64,000 nucleotides of DNA from Marinobacter sp. ELB17 (GCF_000169375.1 NZ_AAXY01000011.1:1-64000), one strand, 5' to 3'; shown: positions 46,535 to 56,763, numbered from the stretch's first letter. A program made the numbers and translations. Notes: generated by a model from the sequence alone, not told the origin.

Positions 46535-47382
46535 TGAGCTATTCGCTGGACGACTTGAAAATCCTGATGGCACGCCTGCGCGATCCAGACACCGGTTGCC
46601 CCTGGGATGCCCGCCAGACGTTTGCGTCCATCGTGCCCCACACCCTGGAGGAAGCCTACGAAGTGGCTGACGCCATCGAACGCGAGGATTATCCCCACCT
46701 GGAAGACGAGTTGGGTGACCTACTGTTTCAGGTCATTTTTTACAGCCAGATCGGGCAGGAATCGCAGCATTTCGATTTTGATTCGGTGGTGGACAATCTG
46801 GTGCGTAAACTGATCCGCCGCCACCCCCATGTGTTCCCCGAAGGCACGCTGGCGAGCCGGATAGACCCACACAATCGCCCAGGCGAAGACTGGATCAAAC
46901 AGAGCTGGGAACGCATCAAGGCGGAAGAACGGTCGCTAAAGCCTGCGCCTGACAGCGCCGAAACCGCGGGCCGTCTGGACGCTATTGCCCGTACTCTGCC
47001 AGCCATGGCGCGGGCTGAAAAGCTGCAAAATCGGGCTGCCCGCCACGGCTTTGACTGGCCCGACATTGCCCCAGTGTTCGACAAACTGCACGAAGAGATT
47101 GATGAGCTGAAAGAAGCCTGGCAGGCTGCCTATGACGGCAGCGGCGAACGCGATGCGCTGGAAGATGAGCTGGGTGACGTGATGTTCGTGTGCGTGAATC
47201 TGGCGCGCTTTATGAAGGTGAATCCGGAGCAGGCTTTGAAACGCACCAATCATAAATTTGAAGCGCGTTTTCGCGCCATCGAGGCCGAGCTTGTGGCTCA
47301 GGGTCGTGATATGGACAGCGAAACCCTAGAGGCGCTGGACGCCATCTGGCAGTCAGTGAAAGGTGTGGAGCGTCAGCGCTGA
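46534..47382 (+). CDS. mazG: Nucleoside triphosphate pyrophosphohydrolase MazG
   Basis: Hydrolyses NTPs to NMP and pyrophosphate; in E. coli it moderates ppGpp levels during starvation. 282 residues with two MazG domains: the first around 10-120 (CPWDARQTFASIVPHTLEEAYEV, with EDELGDLLFQV) and the second around 160-275 (EEIDELKEAW, EDELGDVMFVCVNLARF). Both EExxE...ExxD metal-binding sets look intact. The TGATG overlap with relA makes a stress-signalling pair conserved in E. coli. Confidence 0.95.
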   Translation: MSYSLDDLKILMARLRDPDTGCPWDARQTFASIVPHTLEEAYEVADAIEREDYPHLEDELGDLLFQVIFYSQIGQESQHFDFDSVVDNLVRKLIRRHPHVFPEGTLASRIDPHNRPGEDWIKQSWERIKAEERSLKPAPDSAETAGRLDAIARTLPAMARAEKLQNRAARHGFDWPDIAPVFDKLHEEIDELKEAWQAAYDGSGERDALEDELGDVMFVCVNLARFMKVNPEQALKRTNHKFEARFRAIEAELVAQGRDMDSETLEALDAIWQSVKGVERQR

Positions 47383-47477
47383 GACGGTCAAGCCGCGTAG
47401 ACTTCGGCAGTGGTTCCTTAGTATCTTAACGAGGAACCAGTCTGATGCTGCCCTAAACAGGACAAAAGGATGCCAAT

Positions 47478-50147
47478 GTGACTGAATTACATCCGGATTT
47501 GCGGGAAAACGTGAGGATGCTGGGAGAGCTGTTAGGGCAGAGTATACGCCAGCATCCCGGGCAGCAGTGCTTTGACACAATTGAACAAGTGCGAGCTGCC
47601 GCCAAAGCAGACCGGCTTCAGGAAAGTGGCTCGGGTCAACGCCTGGTGAATTTGTTGGGCCAGCTGGGCGACGATGAAATCCTGCCGGTGACCCGCGCCT
47701 TTAACCAATTTCTGAACCTGGCCAACCTGGCCGAGCAATATCATGGCATCCGTCGCAATCGCGGTCACAGCGCTGATCTGATGGTGGAATCATTCTCCGA
47801 GGTGTTCCAGCGTCTGCTAGCTGGCGGCATAAGAGCTGACGAACTGCACCGTCAGGTGGTCAATTTGCGGGTCGAGTTTGTGCTGACAGCTCACCCAACA
47901 GAAGTGACCCGCCGCACACTGATTATGAAGTACGACGACATGTCTGACTGCCTGGAGCAGCTGGACCACCAGGATCTGATGCCCAGCGAGCGCGACGGAA
48001 TCGTGCGCCGTTTGACCCGGCTGATTGCCGAGGCCTGGCACACCGATGAAATTCGTTACGATCGCCCCACCGCGGTAGACGAAGCCAAATGGGGCTTTGC
48101 GGTGATCGAAAATAGCCTGTGGTCAGCGTTACCGAGATTCCTCGAAAGCCTGGATACCGCTCTGTTGGAAGCCACCGGCAAAGGCCTTCCGCTGCAAGCC
48201 ACTCCAGTGCGGGTAGCGTCCTGGATGGGCGGTGACCGTGACGGCAACCCTAACGTCACCCACCGGGTTACGCGCAAGGTGTTTTTGCTGGGCCGCTGGA
48301 TGGCTGCGGATCTGTACATGAAAGACATCACAGCGCTGCGCGCCGAACTGTCTATGTGGCAGGCCAGCGATGAGCTGCGATCAAAGGTAGGCGATACCCG
48401 TGAACCTTATCGCCAGATTCTGGGCGAGCTACGCGACCAGCTCAGCCGCACCCGTGACTGGGCCGAAGCCAGTATTAGCGGCGCTGCCGCCGACAGCAAC
48501 GGCATATTGTTCGCCAACAGTGAGTTCACCGAACCCCTGGAACTGTGCTACCGCTCACTGGTTGAGTGTGGTCTTGAGTACATCGCCAATGGACCTCTGC
48601 TGGACACTATTCGCCGTGCCCATACCTTTGGCTTGCCATTGAGCCGTCTCGATATTCGCCAGGAAGCGGCCCGTCACGCTGAGGCTGTGGCCGAAATTGT
48701 GGGTTATTTGGGGCTTGGGGATTATCAGGCCTGGTCAGAAGTAGAACGGCAGGCGTTTCTGGTGCGCGAGCTTAAAGGCCGTCGCCCGCTGATTCCGCGT
48801 AACTGGCAGCCCAGTGAAGCAGTGGAGGAAGTGCTGGCCACCTGCAAGGTGGTGGCCGAGCAAACGCCGCAGGCGTTGGGCTCTTATGTGATTTCCATGG
48901 CCAGTAAGCCGTCCGATGTGCTGAGCGTTATTCTGCTGCTGCGCGAGGCGGGCATGCAGTATCCGATGGCGGTTGTACCGCTATTTGAAACATTGAATGA
49001 CCTGAGCGGTGCGCCGCAAAGCATGACCGAGCTTTATCAGATTGACTGGTATCGCGAATACTGCGACGGCAAGCAGGAAGTCATGATCGGCTATTCCGAT
49101 TCGTCGAAAGATGCCGGCCAGATGATGGCTGCATGGGCCCAGTACCAAGCCCAGGAAGCGCTGACAAAAGTGGCCGCAGAATACGATATGCGCTTGACCT
49201 TGTTCCATGGCCGTGGCGGCACGGTTGGTCGTGGAGGCGGCCCGGCTAACCGGGCTATCCTGTCGCAGCCGCCGGGATCGGTCAACGGCAGCTTCCGCAT
49301 TACCGAGCAGGGCGAGATGATTCGCTTCAAATTCGGTATGCCGGATCTTGCCGTGCAAAGTCTGACGCTTTACACCACCGCAGTCATCGAGGCCACACTG
49401 GCGCCGCCGCCCCAGCCCGAAGACAGTTGGCGAGAAACCATGAACTGGTTGACTGAACGCTCGTTAAAGGCTTATCGCGACGTGGTACGGGACGACCCGC
49501 AATTTGTGCTTTATTTCCGCCAAGTTACCCCGGAGCAGGCGCTGGGCAAGCTGGCCTTGGGCAGTCGCCCGGCGCGGCGCAAAGCCGGTGGTGGCGTTGA
49601 AAGCCTAAGAGCCATACCCTGGATATTTGCCTGGACTCAAATGCGCCTGATGCTGCCGGCTTGGCTGGGCAGCGACGTAGCTCTGGAAGCAGCCGCCGAA
49701 GATCAGCGTATAGACCAGTTGCGGGAAATGATGGCGGGTTGGCCGTTTTTCCGCACTTACATCGATATGCTGGAGATGGTTTTGGCAAAGGCCGACCTGC
49801 GCATCGCCAGCTATTACGAGCAGACCTTGGTGGACGACCCGGCGTTGCGGGCCCTGGGTGAAAATCTGCGCCAGCGCTTGAGCCGCTGCATTCATCGGGT
49901 GCTGGAATTGAAACAGCAGGATCACCTGCTGGCAGACGAGCCAGTATTTGCTCATTCCATGAATGTGCGCAATCCGTACACCGATCCATTGCATTATCTG
50001 CAGGCAGAACTGCTGCGGCGCGAGCGCCAAAGTGAAGGCAAGGGCGGCCATAATGGCGACCGTAACGGGAAGGTGCCGGAACTGGTTGAGAGGGCTCTAA
50101 AGGTCACCATGGCAGGGATCTCAGCGGGTATGCGCAACACCGGTTAA
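47478..50147 (+). CDS. ppc: Phosphoenolpyruvate carboxylase
   Basis: Carboxylates PEP to oxaloacetate, refilling the TCA cycle. 889 residues, normal length. The catalytic histidine H139 lies in VLTAHPTEVTRRT. The glycine-rich loop is FHGRGGTVGRGGGPA (about 575-590). The start is GTG at 47478 with AAGGA upstream. The 95-nt gap before it contains an 8-bp inverted repeat (47411-47418/47432-47439) but no clear promoter. Confidence 0.96.
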   Translation: MTELHPDLRENVRMLGELLGQSIRQHPGQQCFDTIEQVRAAAKADRLQESGSGQRLVNLLGQLGDDEILPVTRAFNQFLNLANLAEQYHGIRRNRGHSADLMVESFSEVFQRLLAGGIRADELHRQVVNLRVEFVLTAHPTEVTRRTLIMKYDDMSDCLEQLDHQDLMPSERDGIVRRLTRLIAEAWHTDEIRYDRPTAVDEAKWGFAVIENSLWSALPRFLESLDTALLEATGKGLPLQATPVRVASWMGGDRDGNPNVTHRVTRKVFLLGRWMAADLYMKDITALRAELSMWQASDELRSKVGDTREPYRQILGELRDQLSRTRDWAEASISGAAADSNGILFANSEFTEPLELCYRSLVECGLEYIANGPLLDTIRRAHTFGLPLSRLDIRQEAARHAEAVAEIVGYLGLGDYQAWSEVERQAFLVRELKGRRPLIPRNWQPSEAVEEVLATCKVVAEQTPQALGSYVISMASKPSDVLSVILLLREAGMQYPMAVVPLFETLNDLSGAPQSMTELYQIDWYREYCDGKQEVMIGYSDSSKDAGQMMAAWAQYQAQEALTKVAAEYDMRLTLFHGRGGTVGRGGGPANRAILSQPPGSVNGSFRITEQGEMIRFKFGMPDLAVQSLTLYTTAVIEATLAPPPQPEDSWRETMNWLTERSLKAYRDVVRDDPQFVLYFRQVTPEQALGKLALGSRPARRKAGGGVESLRAIPWIFAWTQMRLMLPAWLGSDVALEAAAEDQRIDQLREMMAGWPFFRTYIDMLEMVLAKADLRIASYYEQTLVDDPALRALGENLRQRLSRCIHRVLELKQQDHLLADEPVFAHSMNVRNPYTDPLHYLQAELLRRERQSEGKGGHNGDRNGKVPELVERALKVTMAGISAGMRNTG

Positions 50148-50200
50148 GGTGTCGAAAATACCTCCGCCGTTTTTGTAACGCACATCGCTGGAGTTGAATT

Positions 50201-51565
50201 TTGCAATCTGCAACGCGAATTGAGCTGTTTCTGGCCCGCAAGGCAATTGCGTTTCAGACGCTTGACTTGTTGCCGGCGACCACGTTGGAGACGGCCGTCA
50301 GCGCCGCCGGTCAGTCGCTGTCGACGGTCATTACTGGCACGGTGCTGATTGACAGCAAGGGTGCACTAATGGTCACCCACCGCCTGCACGGCGAGGTAAA
50401 TCTAGCCGCGGTATACCGGCTGACGGGGCGTCAGATGCAGGTGCTGACCGAACGCCAGGTTGCCCGTCTGTTTGACGACTGCGATTCGGGTTTTCTGCCG
50501 CCGCTGGGTGCTGCTTACGATTTGCCTATGCTGGCAGACAGCCAGGTGGACGACTTGCCCCAGGCGATCTTCACCAGTGGCTCCAATTGCCGGCTTTTGG
50601 TGCTGGAGGGGCGTGGCCTGCGCCTGGCTTTGGCTGGCGCCCGCAAAGGGCCGCTGGCGACAGAGCTGGCGCCTGATGTCAGCACAAGCCAGCTAACGCT
50701 GGATGAGATTGCTGCCAGGCTGCAAAAGCTGTATCGACTGCCGCCGATGCCGGCTCTGGCTTTCCGGATTCTGGAACTGACGGCCAAGCCAGAGGCGACT
50801 GCAAAACAGTTGGCCGAGGTGATTGAGCTAGATCCAAGCATGACTGCGCAGCTGCTGCGTTACGCCCGCTCGGCGCTGTTCGGCTATCGCGGCCAGATCA
50901 ATTCGGTGCAAGACGCGGTTGCACGCGTGTTGGGATTTGAGCGGGTCGCTCATGTGGCTATGGGTATTGCCGCAGTAAAATCCTTTGATGTGCCCCGTGA
51001 GGGGCCGTTAGGGGTCGATCAATTCTGGCGCCATTCGTTGTATTGTGCTTTTCTGAGCGCAGGCTTGGCCCGCCGCTGCGGTGCCGAATCCGGTATGGCC
51101 TATATGTGTGGGCTTTTGCATAATTTCGGGCTGCTTCTTATTGGGCATCTGTTTCCGGCAGAGTACGCTCGCCTCAGCGAGTTGCGTGACGCCGAACCAG
51201 AAGCCAGTATGCAGCAGTTGGAGCAGGAGATATTCGGCGGCGCTGACCAATCCATGATGGCTGTGGGCCACGGCACCATCGGTGGTGTTCTGCATCGGCT
51301 GTGGAACTTGCCCGGGCCGGTCATAAAGGCGGCAGCCATGCACCAGTGCGGCGAATACAGCGGCGAGCATCAGCTTTATGTGAATGCAGTGATGCTGGCA
51401 AACGCCCTTCTTAAAGACATCGGTATTGGTGATGAATTTGTCCCCGACGATACTGACGCTCTGGCCGCTAGGCTGGGCTTGAAACAGAGCGATCTGGAAC
51501 AGGCCCGTGGGGAAATTGCCTATGTGGCCGATGATCTCGACGCTATGGCGGCGGCGCTAAGTTAA
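50201..51565 (+). CDS. YbaK-like deacylase domain fused to HDOD domain
   Basis: 454 residues. The N-terminal part (about 1-150) resembles the YbaK/ProX fold of trans-editing aminoacyl-tRNA deacylases, e.g. ELFLARKAIAFQTLDLLP and ARLFDDCDSGFLPPLG. The C-terminal part (about 175-390) is an HDOD domain starting KLYRLPPMPALAFRIL. The architecture suggests a sensor of tRNA charging or a signalling adaptor, but the substrate is unknown. The start is TTG, with GGAG 7 nt upstream. It sits between ppc and adk with no clear operon partner. Confidence 0.85.
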   Translation: MQSATRIELFLARKAIAFQTLDLLPATTLETAVSAAGQSLSTVITGTVLIDSKGALMVTHRLHGEVNLAAVYRLTGRQMQVLTERQVARLFDDCDSGFLPPLGAAYDLPMLADSQVDDLPQAIFTSGSNCRLLVLEGRGLRLALAGARKGPLATELAPDVSTSQLTLDEIAARLQKLYRLPPMPALAFRILELTAKPEATAKQLAEVIELDPSMTAQLLRYARSALFGYRGQINSVQDAVARVLGFERVAHVAMGIAAVKSFDVPREGPLGVDQFWRHSLYCAFLSAGLARRCGAESGMAYMCGLLHNFGLLLIGHLFPAEYARLSELRDAEPEASMQQLEQEIFGGADQSMMAVGHGTIGGVLHRLWNLPGPVIKAAAMHQCGEYSGEHQLYVNAVMLANALLKDIGIGDEFVPDDTDALAARLGLKQSDLEQARGEIAYVADDLDAMAAALS

Positions 51566-51743
51566 CAGCGCGAACCACGGTTGACTGCTCCTGACTAATC
51601 TTTATTATTCTTTATCGCTCTTCTTATCATCTATTAATGCTTTTTTCATCACTACAGGGCCAAGGCAGACTTCATTTCGGTATTCCACGGTATACAAACG
51701 GGCATGATACTGAGGTCGGCTTTCGCTTGCCGGCTCGACTTCG

Positions 51744-51749
51744 TATAAT
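51744..51749 (+). promoter_or_regulatory. Putative -10 element upstream of adk
   Basis: A perfect TATAAT preceded by an A/T-rich region. The best -35 candidates are poor. It stands 111 nt before adk, and upstream of a terminator-like hairpin. Confidence 0.5.
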
Positions 51750-51791
51750 GCGCCACCCTAAACCTTTAACTCGGGTAAAAAAAGTCGAGAG

Positions 51792-51828
51792 GCTGTGGCA
51801 AAGGCACCTGTTTTTGCCATAGCTTTTT
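51792..51828 (+). terminator. Intrinsic terminator or attenuator in the adk leader
   Basis: An 11-bp stem with one G-U pair (51792-51802 and 51813-51823) is followed directly by five T. It lies between the putative promoter (51744) and the adk ribosome site, so a transcript from that promoter would either end after about 70 nt or be regulated by read-through. Confidence 0.65.
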
Positions 51829-51859
51829 CAATTTAGTCATCATTTCAGGAGCATAAATT

Positions 51860-52513
51860 ATGCGCATCATCATGTTGGGCGCCCCGGGCGCCGGGAAGGG
51901 TACACAGGCTCAGTTCATGACAGAGCGGTTCGATATTCCTCAGATCTCCACCGGCGACATGTTGCGCGCCGCGGTCAAGGCCGAGTCGGATCTGGGAAGT
52001 AAGGTCAAGGAAGTGATGGCCTCGGGTGGTTTGGTGTCAGACGACATTATCATCGCTTTGATTGACGAGCGCATCCAGAAAGCGGATTGCAAAAACGGCT
52101 TTCTGCTCGACGGCTTTCCGCGCACCATTCCTCAGGCTGAAGAGCTGAAAAACCAGGGCATCGCTATCGATTACGTGGTTGAGATCACCGTCGCCGATGA
52201 AGAAATTGTCAGCCGCCTGTCAGGCCGGCGCGTGCACGAAAGCAGTGGCCGCATCTACCACGTCAAATACGATCCACCAAAAGTGGAAGACAAAGACAAC
52301 GAAACTGGCGAAGCGTTGATTCAGCGTGAAGACGATAGTGAAGAAACCGTGCGTAAACGCCTGGGTATTTATCACCAGCAAACCGCTCCACTTATAGGTT
52401 ACTACAAGGATTGGGTTGCCAAAGATGCGGACAGCGCGCCACGTTATGTTCAAGTTGAAGGCATTGGCAGTCTGGACGATATTCGCGCCCAGATCAGCGC
52501 CAAGCTGAGGTAA
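51860..52513 (+). CDS. adk: Adenylate kinase
   Basis: Interconverts ATP + AMP and 2 ADP. 217 residues, the long form with LID domain. The P-loop GAPGAGKGT lies at 7-15. The LID (about 122-160) has no zinc cysteines ([19 protein letters not shown]), as usual in gammaproteobacteria. A good AGGAG ribosome site precedes the ATG. tsaB follows 4 nt later. Confidence 0.97.
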   Translation: MRIIMLGAPGAGKGTQAQFMTERFDIPQISTGDMLRAAVKAESDLGSKVKEVMASGGLVSDDIIIALIDERIQKADCKNGFLLDGFPRTIPQAEELKNQGIAIDYVVEITVADEEIVSRLSGRRVHESSGRIYHVKYDPPKVEDKDNETGEALIQREDDSEETVRKRLGIYHQQTAPLIGYYKDWVAKDADSAPRYVQVEGIGSLDDIRAQISAKLR

Positions 52514-52517
52514 ACCA

Positions 52518-53276
52518 ATGAAATTACTGGCACTGGACACTTCGTCCGCAGGCTGCTCGGCGGCGCTCTGGCTGGGCAGTGCAGAGGCGGGTTTAGCCCA
52601 CGAGCGTTTTGAAATTGCCCCACGGGGCCATACTCGCTTGCTGATGCCTATGGTTCGCAGCCTGTTGCAGGAACACGGGCTGGAGCCTGCTGACCTTGAT
52701 GTAGTCGCTTTCGCCTGCGGGCCGGGTTCGTTTGCCGGGTTGCGTATTGCCACCGGCGTAGTGCAAGGCCTGGCATGGGGCCTGAATATACCGGTAATAT
52801 CGGTTTCATCATTGGCGGCTGTGGCTTTGGATGCTCTTACCCAGGCAGGTGCCGCTCACGGCCAGCGCGTGGCGGTGGCCTTTGACGCACGTATGGGCGA
52901 AGTGTACTGGGGCTGTTATCAGCTGCTTGATGGCGCACCGGTACTGCTCGGAAAAGAGCGGGTTTGCGCACCAGCCGCGCTGGCAATGCCAGCAGCAGAA
53001 AGCTCTGCCGGCGACGTTGGAGGTGCCCATGCCAGAGCCGACAACGCCGATTGGCTTGGCGCAGGTTCCGGTTGGGCGTTGAGCGAACAGATGCCCGTGG
53101 CTGTGACCTCTGCGTTGGCGGCCTTGCCCAGCATTGATTTGGTGCCAAGAGCTGCGTGCGTTGCCCGCCTGGCTGCCAAACAGTTTGCCGCGGGTGCCGG
53201 TGTTTCGGCAGAGCAGGCCCAGCCTGTGTACCTGCGCGACGAAGTAACCTGGCAAAAACTGCCCGGCCGCGAATAA
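52518..53276 (+). CDS. tsaB: tRNA t6A synthesis protein TsaB (YeaZ)
   Basis: Partner of TsaD in making threonylcarbamoyl-adenosine 37 in tRNAs. 252 residues, slightly longer than E. coli (231). The N-terminal ASKHA-like motif LALDTSSAGCSAALW and the GPGSFAGLRIA segment are typical. An insertion of about 20 residues (around 155-180, alanine-rich SSAGDVGGAHARAD) explains the extra length. It is coupled to rsmJ by a TAATG overlap. Confidence 0.94.
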   Translation: MKLLALDTSSAGCSAALWLGSAEAGLAHERFEIAPRGHTRLLMPMVRSLLQEHGLEPADLDVVAFACGPGSFAGLRIATGVVQGLAWGLNIPVISVSSLAAVALDALTQAGAAHGQRVAVAFDARMGEVYWGCYQLLDGAPVLLGKERVCAPAALAMPAAESSAGDVGGAHARADNADWLGAGSGWALSEQMPVAVTSALAALPSIDLVPRAACVARLAAKQFAAGAGVSAEQAQPVYLRDEVTWQKLPGRE

Positions 53277-54079
53277 TGCAGGATTCTCTGGCCGTAGCCT
53301 GTTCTGCGCTAGGCGACAAGCACCGTGCACAGGAGTTGGCCACAGAGCTAGGTGTGTCTATGGTGGCCGCCACAGATCCGCGCCGCGTGACAAGTGTCCC
53401 TTTGCTGTTGACCCTGGATGAGCAAGGGCTGGCCTTGCAGTTAACGGGGAAGGGCGCGCCAGGCCCTGTTCGGGCCGAATTCGTTAGCGGTAAAATGGGC
53501 TTTCGTCGCGAACACGGCGGTGGCACCGGGCAACTGGTGGCGCGGGCGGTGGGTCTGCATAAAACCCGCACCCCTTTGCACGTGCTGGATGCCACTGCAG
53601 GCCTGGGCCAGGACGCGTTTATTCTGGCGGGCCTGGGCTGCCGGTTGACTCTGTTTGAACGCCACCCCGTTATTCACGCCTTGCTGCAAGACGGCTTGGC
53701 CCGCGCGGCACTCAACGTTGAGTGCGCGCCGGTAATTGCGCGCATGGACCTGCGTGCCGGCAGCAGTCTGGATTTTCTAAGCCAGGCCGAATCCGGCGAG
53801 CCGGAACATGCGTTGGCGGATGTCATTTATCTGGACCCAATGTTTCCCCACCAGGACAAAACCGCTCTGGTGAAAAAGGAAATGCAGGTGTTCCGCCACC
53901 TCGTCGGGCAAGATGAAGATACGCCACAGTTGCTTCAGCTGGCGCTAAACGCCGCGCGCTACCGTGTGGTGGTCAAGCGCCCGCGCAAAGCTCCGGCTAT
54001 AGATGGCGTCACACCCACCACCCGGGTAGAAGGCAAGAGCAGTCGTTACGATATTTACAGTCTACGAGCTTTACCCTGA
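53276..54079 (+). CDS. rsmJ: 16S rRNA (guanine-1516-N2)-methyltransferase
   Basis: SAM-dependent methyltransferase of the YhiQ/RsmJ family. 267 residues. I placed the start at the ATG at 53276, overlapping the tsaB stop. Family marks are KMGFRREHGGGTGQLVARAVG and the SAM-binding HVLDATAGLGQDAFILAG, and VIYLDPMFPHQDK (DPMFP) forms the catalytic loop. It ends 10 nt before the convergent plsB. Confidence 0.95.
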   Translation: MQDSLAVACSALGDKHRAQELATELGVSMVAATDPRRVTSVPLLLTLDEQGLALQLTGKGAPGPVRAEFVSGKMGFRREHGGGTGQLVARAVGLHKTRTPLHVLDATAGLGQDAFILAGLGCRLTLFERHPVIHALLQDGLARAALNVECAPVIARMDLRAGSSLDFLSQAESGEPEHALADVIYLDPMFPHQDKTALVKKEMQVFRHLVGQDEDTPQLLQLALNAARYRVVVKRPRKAPAIDGVTPTTRVEGKSSRYDIYSLRALP

Positions 54080-54089
54080 ATATCTGCCT

Positions 54090-56564
54090 TCAAATCCCCA
54101 TGCGGGTTACGTTTTCAATGGCCTGCTGTTTTTCTACGCTGAGCACCAATCGCGCATCTTTGGCGACTTTGTCCAGACTGTCGTCGTAATAAATCACCCC
54201 GTGTTCGTCAGTGTTAACCACGTCGTTGCTCTGCAATGCGGTAATAAAGTGGCGAAACAGGTTTTTGTCAAAAAACTCTGGCGCATTCAGACCAAACAGA
54301 ATGGACATGCGCTCGGCTAGAAGAGTGCTTTGCTCCTCCAGTGCCTCTGTGGTGATTTTACCTGAGCCGTAGCGGCGTAATATGCCCACCACAATGTGAT
54401 AGCGCTCCAGCGTCTGGATGATAAACCGCGACAGTAAGCGGAGTCGCACCATGGCATCAGTGCCGTCAACCGGTCGTGCAATCCGTCCATCTTCTTGCTT
54501 TAGCAACAGCCCCTGGGCGATCAGGACGTCCAGCCAGCGGTTAATGATATGGGTGACCTGCTCATCGCCTTGGTACTTCAGGAACAGCTCGCTCTGCAAA
54601 TAGGGATAGGCAATGCTGGCCAGAAACACGATGTTTTTCCGCACCAGTGAGTGGCGATTTTCGAACAGGCAGGCAATCAGTGAGGGCAGGGCAAACAGGT
54701 GCTGAATGTTGTTGCGATAATAGGTCATCAGGATTGCGTTACTGCCTTGCAGAACGATAATGTCCCCCAGCTTTTGCGGCTGACGGCCCACCAGCCCCAT
54801 GGCTTCGGAATACGCCAGCCAGTCGCTGCCGCTGCCGTCGGGCAGGGTTACCGTGTCGGCGTAGGGGCAGGCTCGCAGAAGGTCTGCGCACTGGTCCATC
54901 AACCGAACCAGCTGGGTTTCACCCATGGCCGGGCGCTCGTTGCCCAGCAGCACGGTCGCGGTCATGCCAATGGGATTGACCGCGACCGCCGCATTGATGT
55001 TCTGCGCGACTCGCGCAGACAGCGCGCTGACGGCCTGGTTCAGCCAGGGTGGCCGGTAATCGGTGCCATAGGATAGTTCGCGCCAGTCGCTCTGAGTGTG
55101 GTCCAGCACCTCGGTCAAGGGGATGGCGTCGCCGAAATTAAGGGCAACCCGGCCGAAGGAATTATTGAGTTTGCGTACGGTTTTGGCGAGGCCAAATACG
55201 CTTTCTTTCTGTTTTTTCTTGCCCCGTAGCTCGCCCAAATAGGAACGGCCTTCCATCACTTTTTCATAGCCCACGTAAACCGGCACAAACACAATAGGCT
55301 TCTGGTGATTGCGCAAAAAGCTGCGCACCGTCATCGCCAGCATGCCGAGCCGTGGCTGCAGCATGCGGCCGGTGCGACTGCGCCCGCCCTCAACGAAGTA
55401 TTCCACGGAGTAGCCGCGGGTTAGCATAACGTGCATGTATTCGTTGAACACAGTGGCGTACAGCGGGTTGTCGCGAAAGCTGCGGCGCATAAAAAAGGCG
55501 CCGCCGCGGCGCAGTATGGAGCCTACTAGCGGCATGTTCAGGTTGATACCCGCCGCTATGTGCGGTGGTACCAGGCCGTTCTGGTAAAGCACATATGACA
55601 GCAGCAGGTAGTCAATGTGGGAGCGGTGGCAGGGTACGTAGATAACCGCGTTGTCGCGGGCAACGTCTCTGACTACTTGAATATTATTCACCGAAACGCC
55701 GTTATAAATGCGATTCCACAGCCAGGTTAGTAATACGTCCATAACGCGGACGGTCGCTACCGACATGTTGGCGGCGATTTCGTCGGCGTATTTGTAGGCT
55801 TTAAGCTGTGCTTTGTCTTCGGCCATGTTTTGCTGCGCGGCGATGTCACGGACGGCCTGCTTTACGGCCTGTGTGCGCAACAGATCTTCGACCAGTGTGC
55901 GGCGGTGCGACAGGTCTGGTCCTAATACGGCCTGGCGAACCCGGCGAAAGTGAGTGCGCAGCAGCCGCGCTAGCTTGCGGCTGGCCAGTTCTTCGCTGTC
56001 GCGATATTCCTCCAACAGCGGCTGTAGGCGCAGCGCTTTGTCGAACTGTACGTAAGTGTTGCGGCCGTTCACCAGAATGATTAAAAATTTTTGCAAGCGG
56101 CCCACCACCGACCAGGTGTCTGATAGCAAAAGTTTGAATAGTGACTTTTCTTTGTCCGGCGAGCGCCCCCAGAACAGCGATACCGGAACAATATGCCAAT
56201 CTTGATCGGGGTTTTTGATAGCGTGCCGAACCACCGCCTTGAAGTTATCAGTGCCTACCAGCGTTTGGCGCCCGCCCCGAAGAAGCCTGCCCACGCGGTG
56301 GTACAGAAAAACAAACCAGGGCACGGCAGCAGACTTCGGCGTTTTCTTGCGGGTATTGTGGGGCAAACCTGCGCGCAGAACTTCTTGCTCTAACACCAGG
56401 CAACTGGACAGCGAGCTGTATTGCAATACGTAACACACTGGCTGCTTTGGGTTCAGGCCCAGGGCTTCGGGCGTGGCACCGGCAACCTGGGTGCGCACCC
56501 AAAGAAACAGGATTTTTCGAAAAATGGCGAGAATCAGGCGGCGAATGCCCTGGAAAAATGCCAT
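54090..56564 (-). CDS. plsB: Glycerol-3-phosphate acyltransferase PlsB
   Basis: Inner-membrane enzyme that acylates position 1 of glycerol 3-phosphate with acyl-CoA or acyl-ACP, starting phospholipid synthesis. 824 residues (E. coli 807). The acyltransferase HxxxxD motif lies in PCHRSHIDYLLLSY (near 305-318), with the G3P-binding FVEGGRSRTGRML (about 390-402) and PVYVGYEKVMEG blocks downstream. An N-terminal hydrophobic stretch (8-24) may associate with the membrane. It is a single-gene unit. Confidence 0.95.
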   Translation of the reverse strand: MAFFQGIRRLILAIFRKILFLWVRTQVAGATPEALGLNPKQPVCYVLQYSSLSSCLVLEQEVLRAGLPHNTRKKTPKSAAVPWFVFLYHRVGRLLRGGRQTLVGTDNFKAVVRHAIKNPDQDWHIVPVSLFWGRSPDKEKSLFKLLLSDTWSVVGRLQKFLIILVNGRNTYVQFDKALRLQPLLEEYRDSEELASRKLARLLRTHFRRVRQAVLGPDLSHRRTLVEDLLRTQAVKQAVRDIAAQQNMAEDKAQLKAYKYADEIAANMSVATVRVMDVLLTWLWNRIYNGVSVNNIQVVRDVARDNAVIYVPCHRSHIDYLLLSYVLYQNGLVPPHIAAGINLNMPLVGSILRRGGAFFMRRSFRDNPLYATVFNEYMHVMLTRGYSVEYFVEGGRSRTGRMLQPRLGMLAMTVRSFLRNHQKPIVFVPVYVGYEKVMEGRSYLGELRGKKKQKESVFGLAKTVRKLNNSFGRVALNFGDAIPLTEVLDHTQSDWRELSYGTDYRPPWLNQAVSALSARVAQNINAAVAVNPIGMTATVLLGNERPAMGETQLVRLMDQCADLLRACPYADTVTLPDGSGSDWLAYSEAMGLVGRQPQKLGDIIVLQGSNAILMTYYRNNIQHLFALPSLIACLFENRHSLVRKNIVFLASIAYPYLQSELFLKYQGDEQVTHIINRWLDVLIAQGLLLKQEDGRIARPVDGTDAMVRLRLLSRFIIQTLERYHIVVGILRRYGSGKITTEALEEQSTLLAERMSILFGLNAPEFFDKNLFRHFITALQSNDVVNTDEHGVIYYDDSLDKVAKDARLVLSVEKQQAIENVTRMGI

Positions 56565-56763
56565 GGGGGGTGTTGCTCCGTAGAAATTCAGCTGTCGAGT
56601 TTACCGGCTCGGCGCGCGGCGGCAAAGCGGCCCGTCATTCTGTGCTGACGGTGCGGACGCTGTCTGTGCTTTGGCCGCAGGCGCTATGATACATTAAAGC
56701 CAACAATTTCAGGGCCGGCGCAAACAGCATGCACCGGTGTTATATCAGGATCGGGTTGTCATC

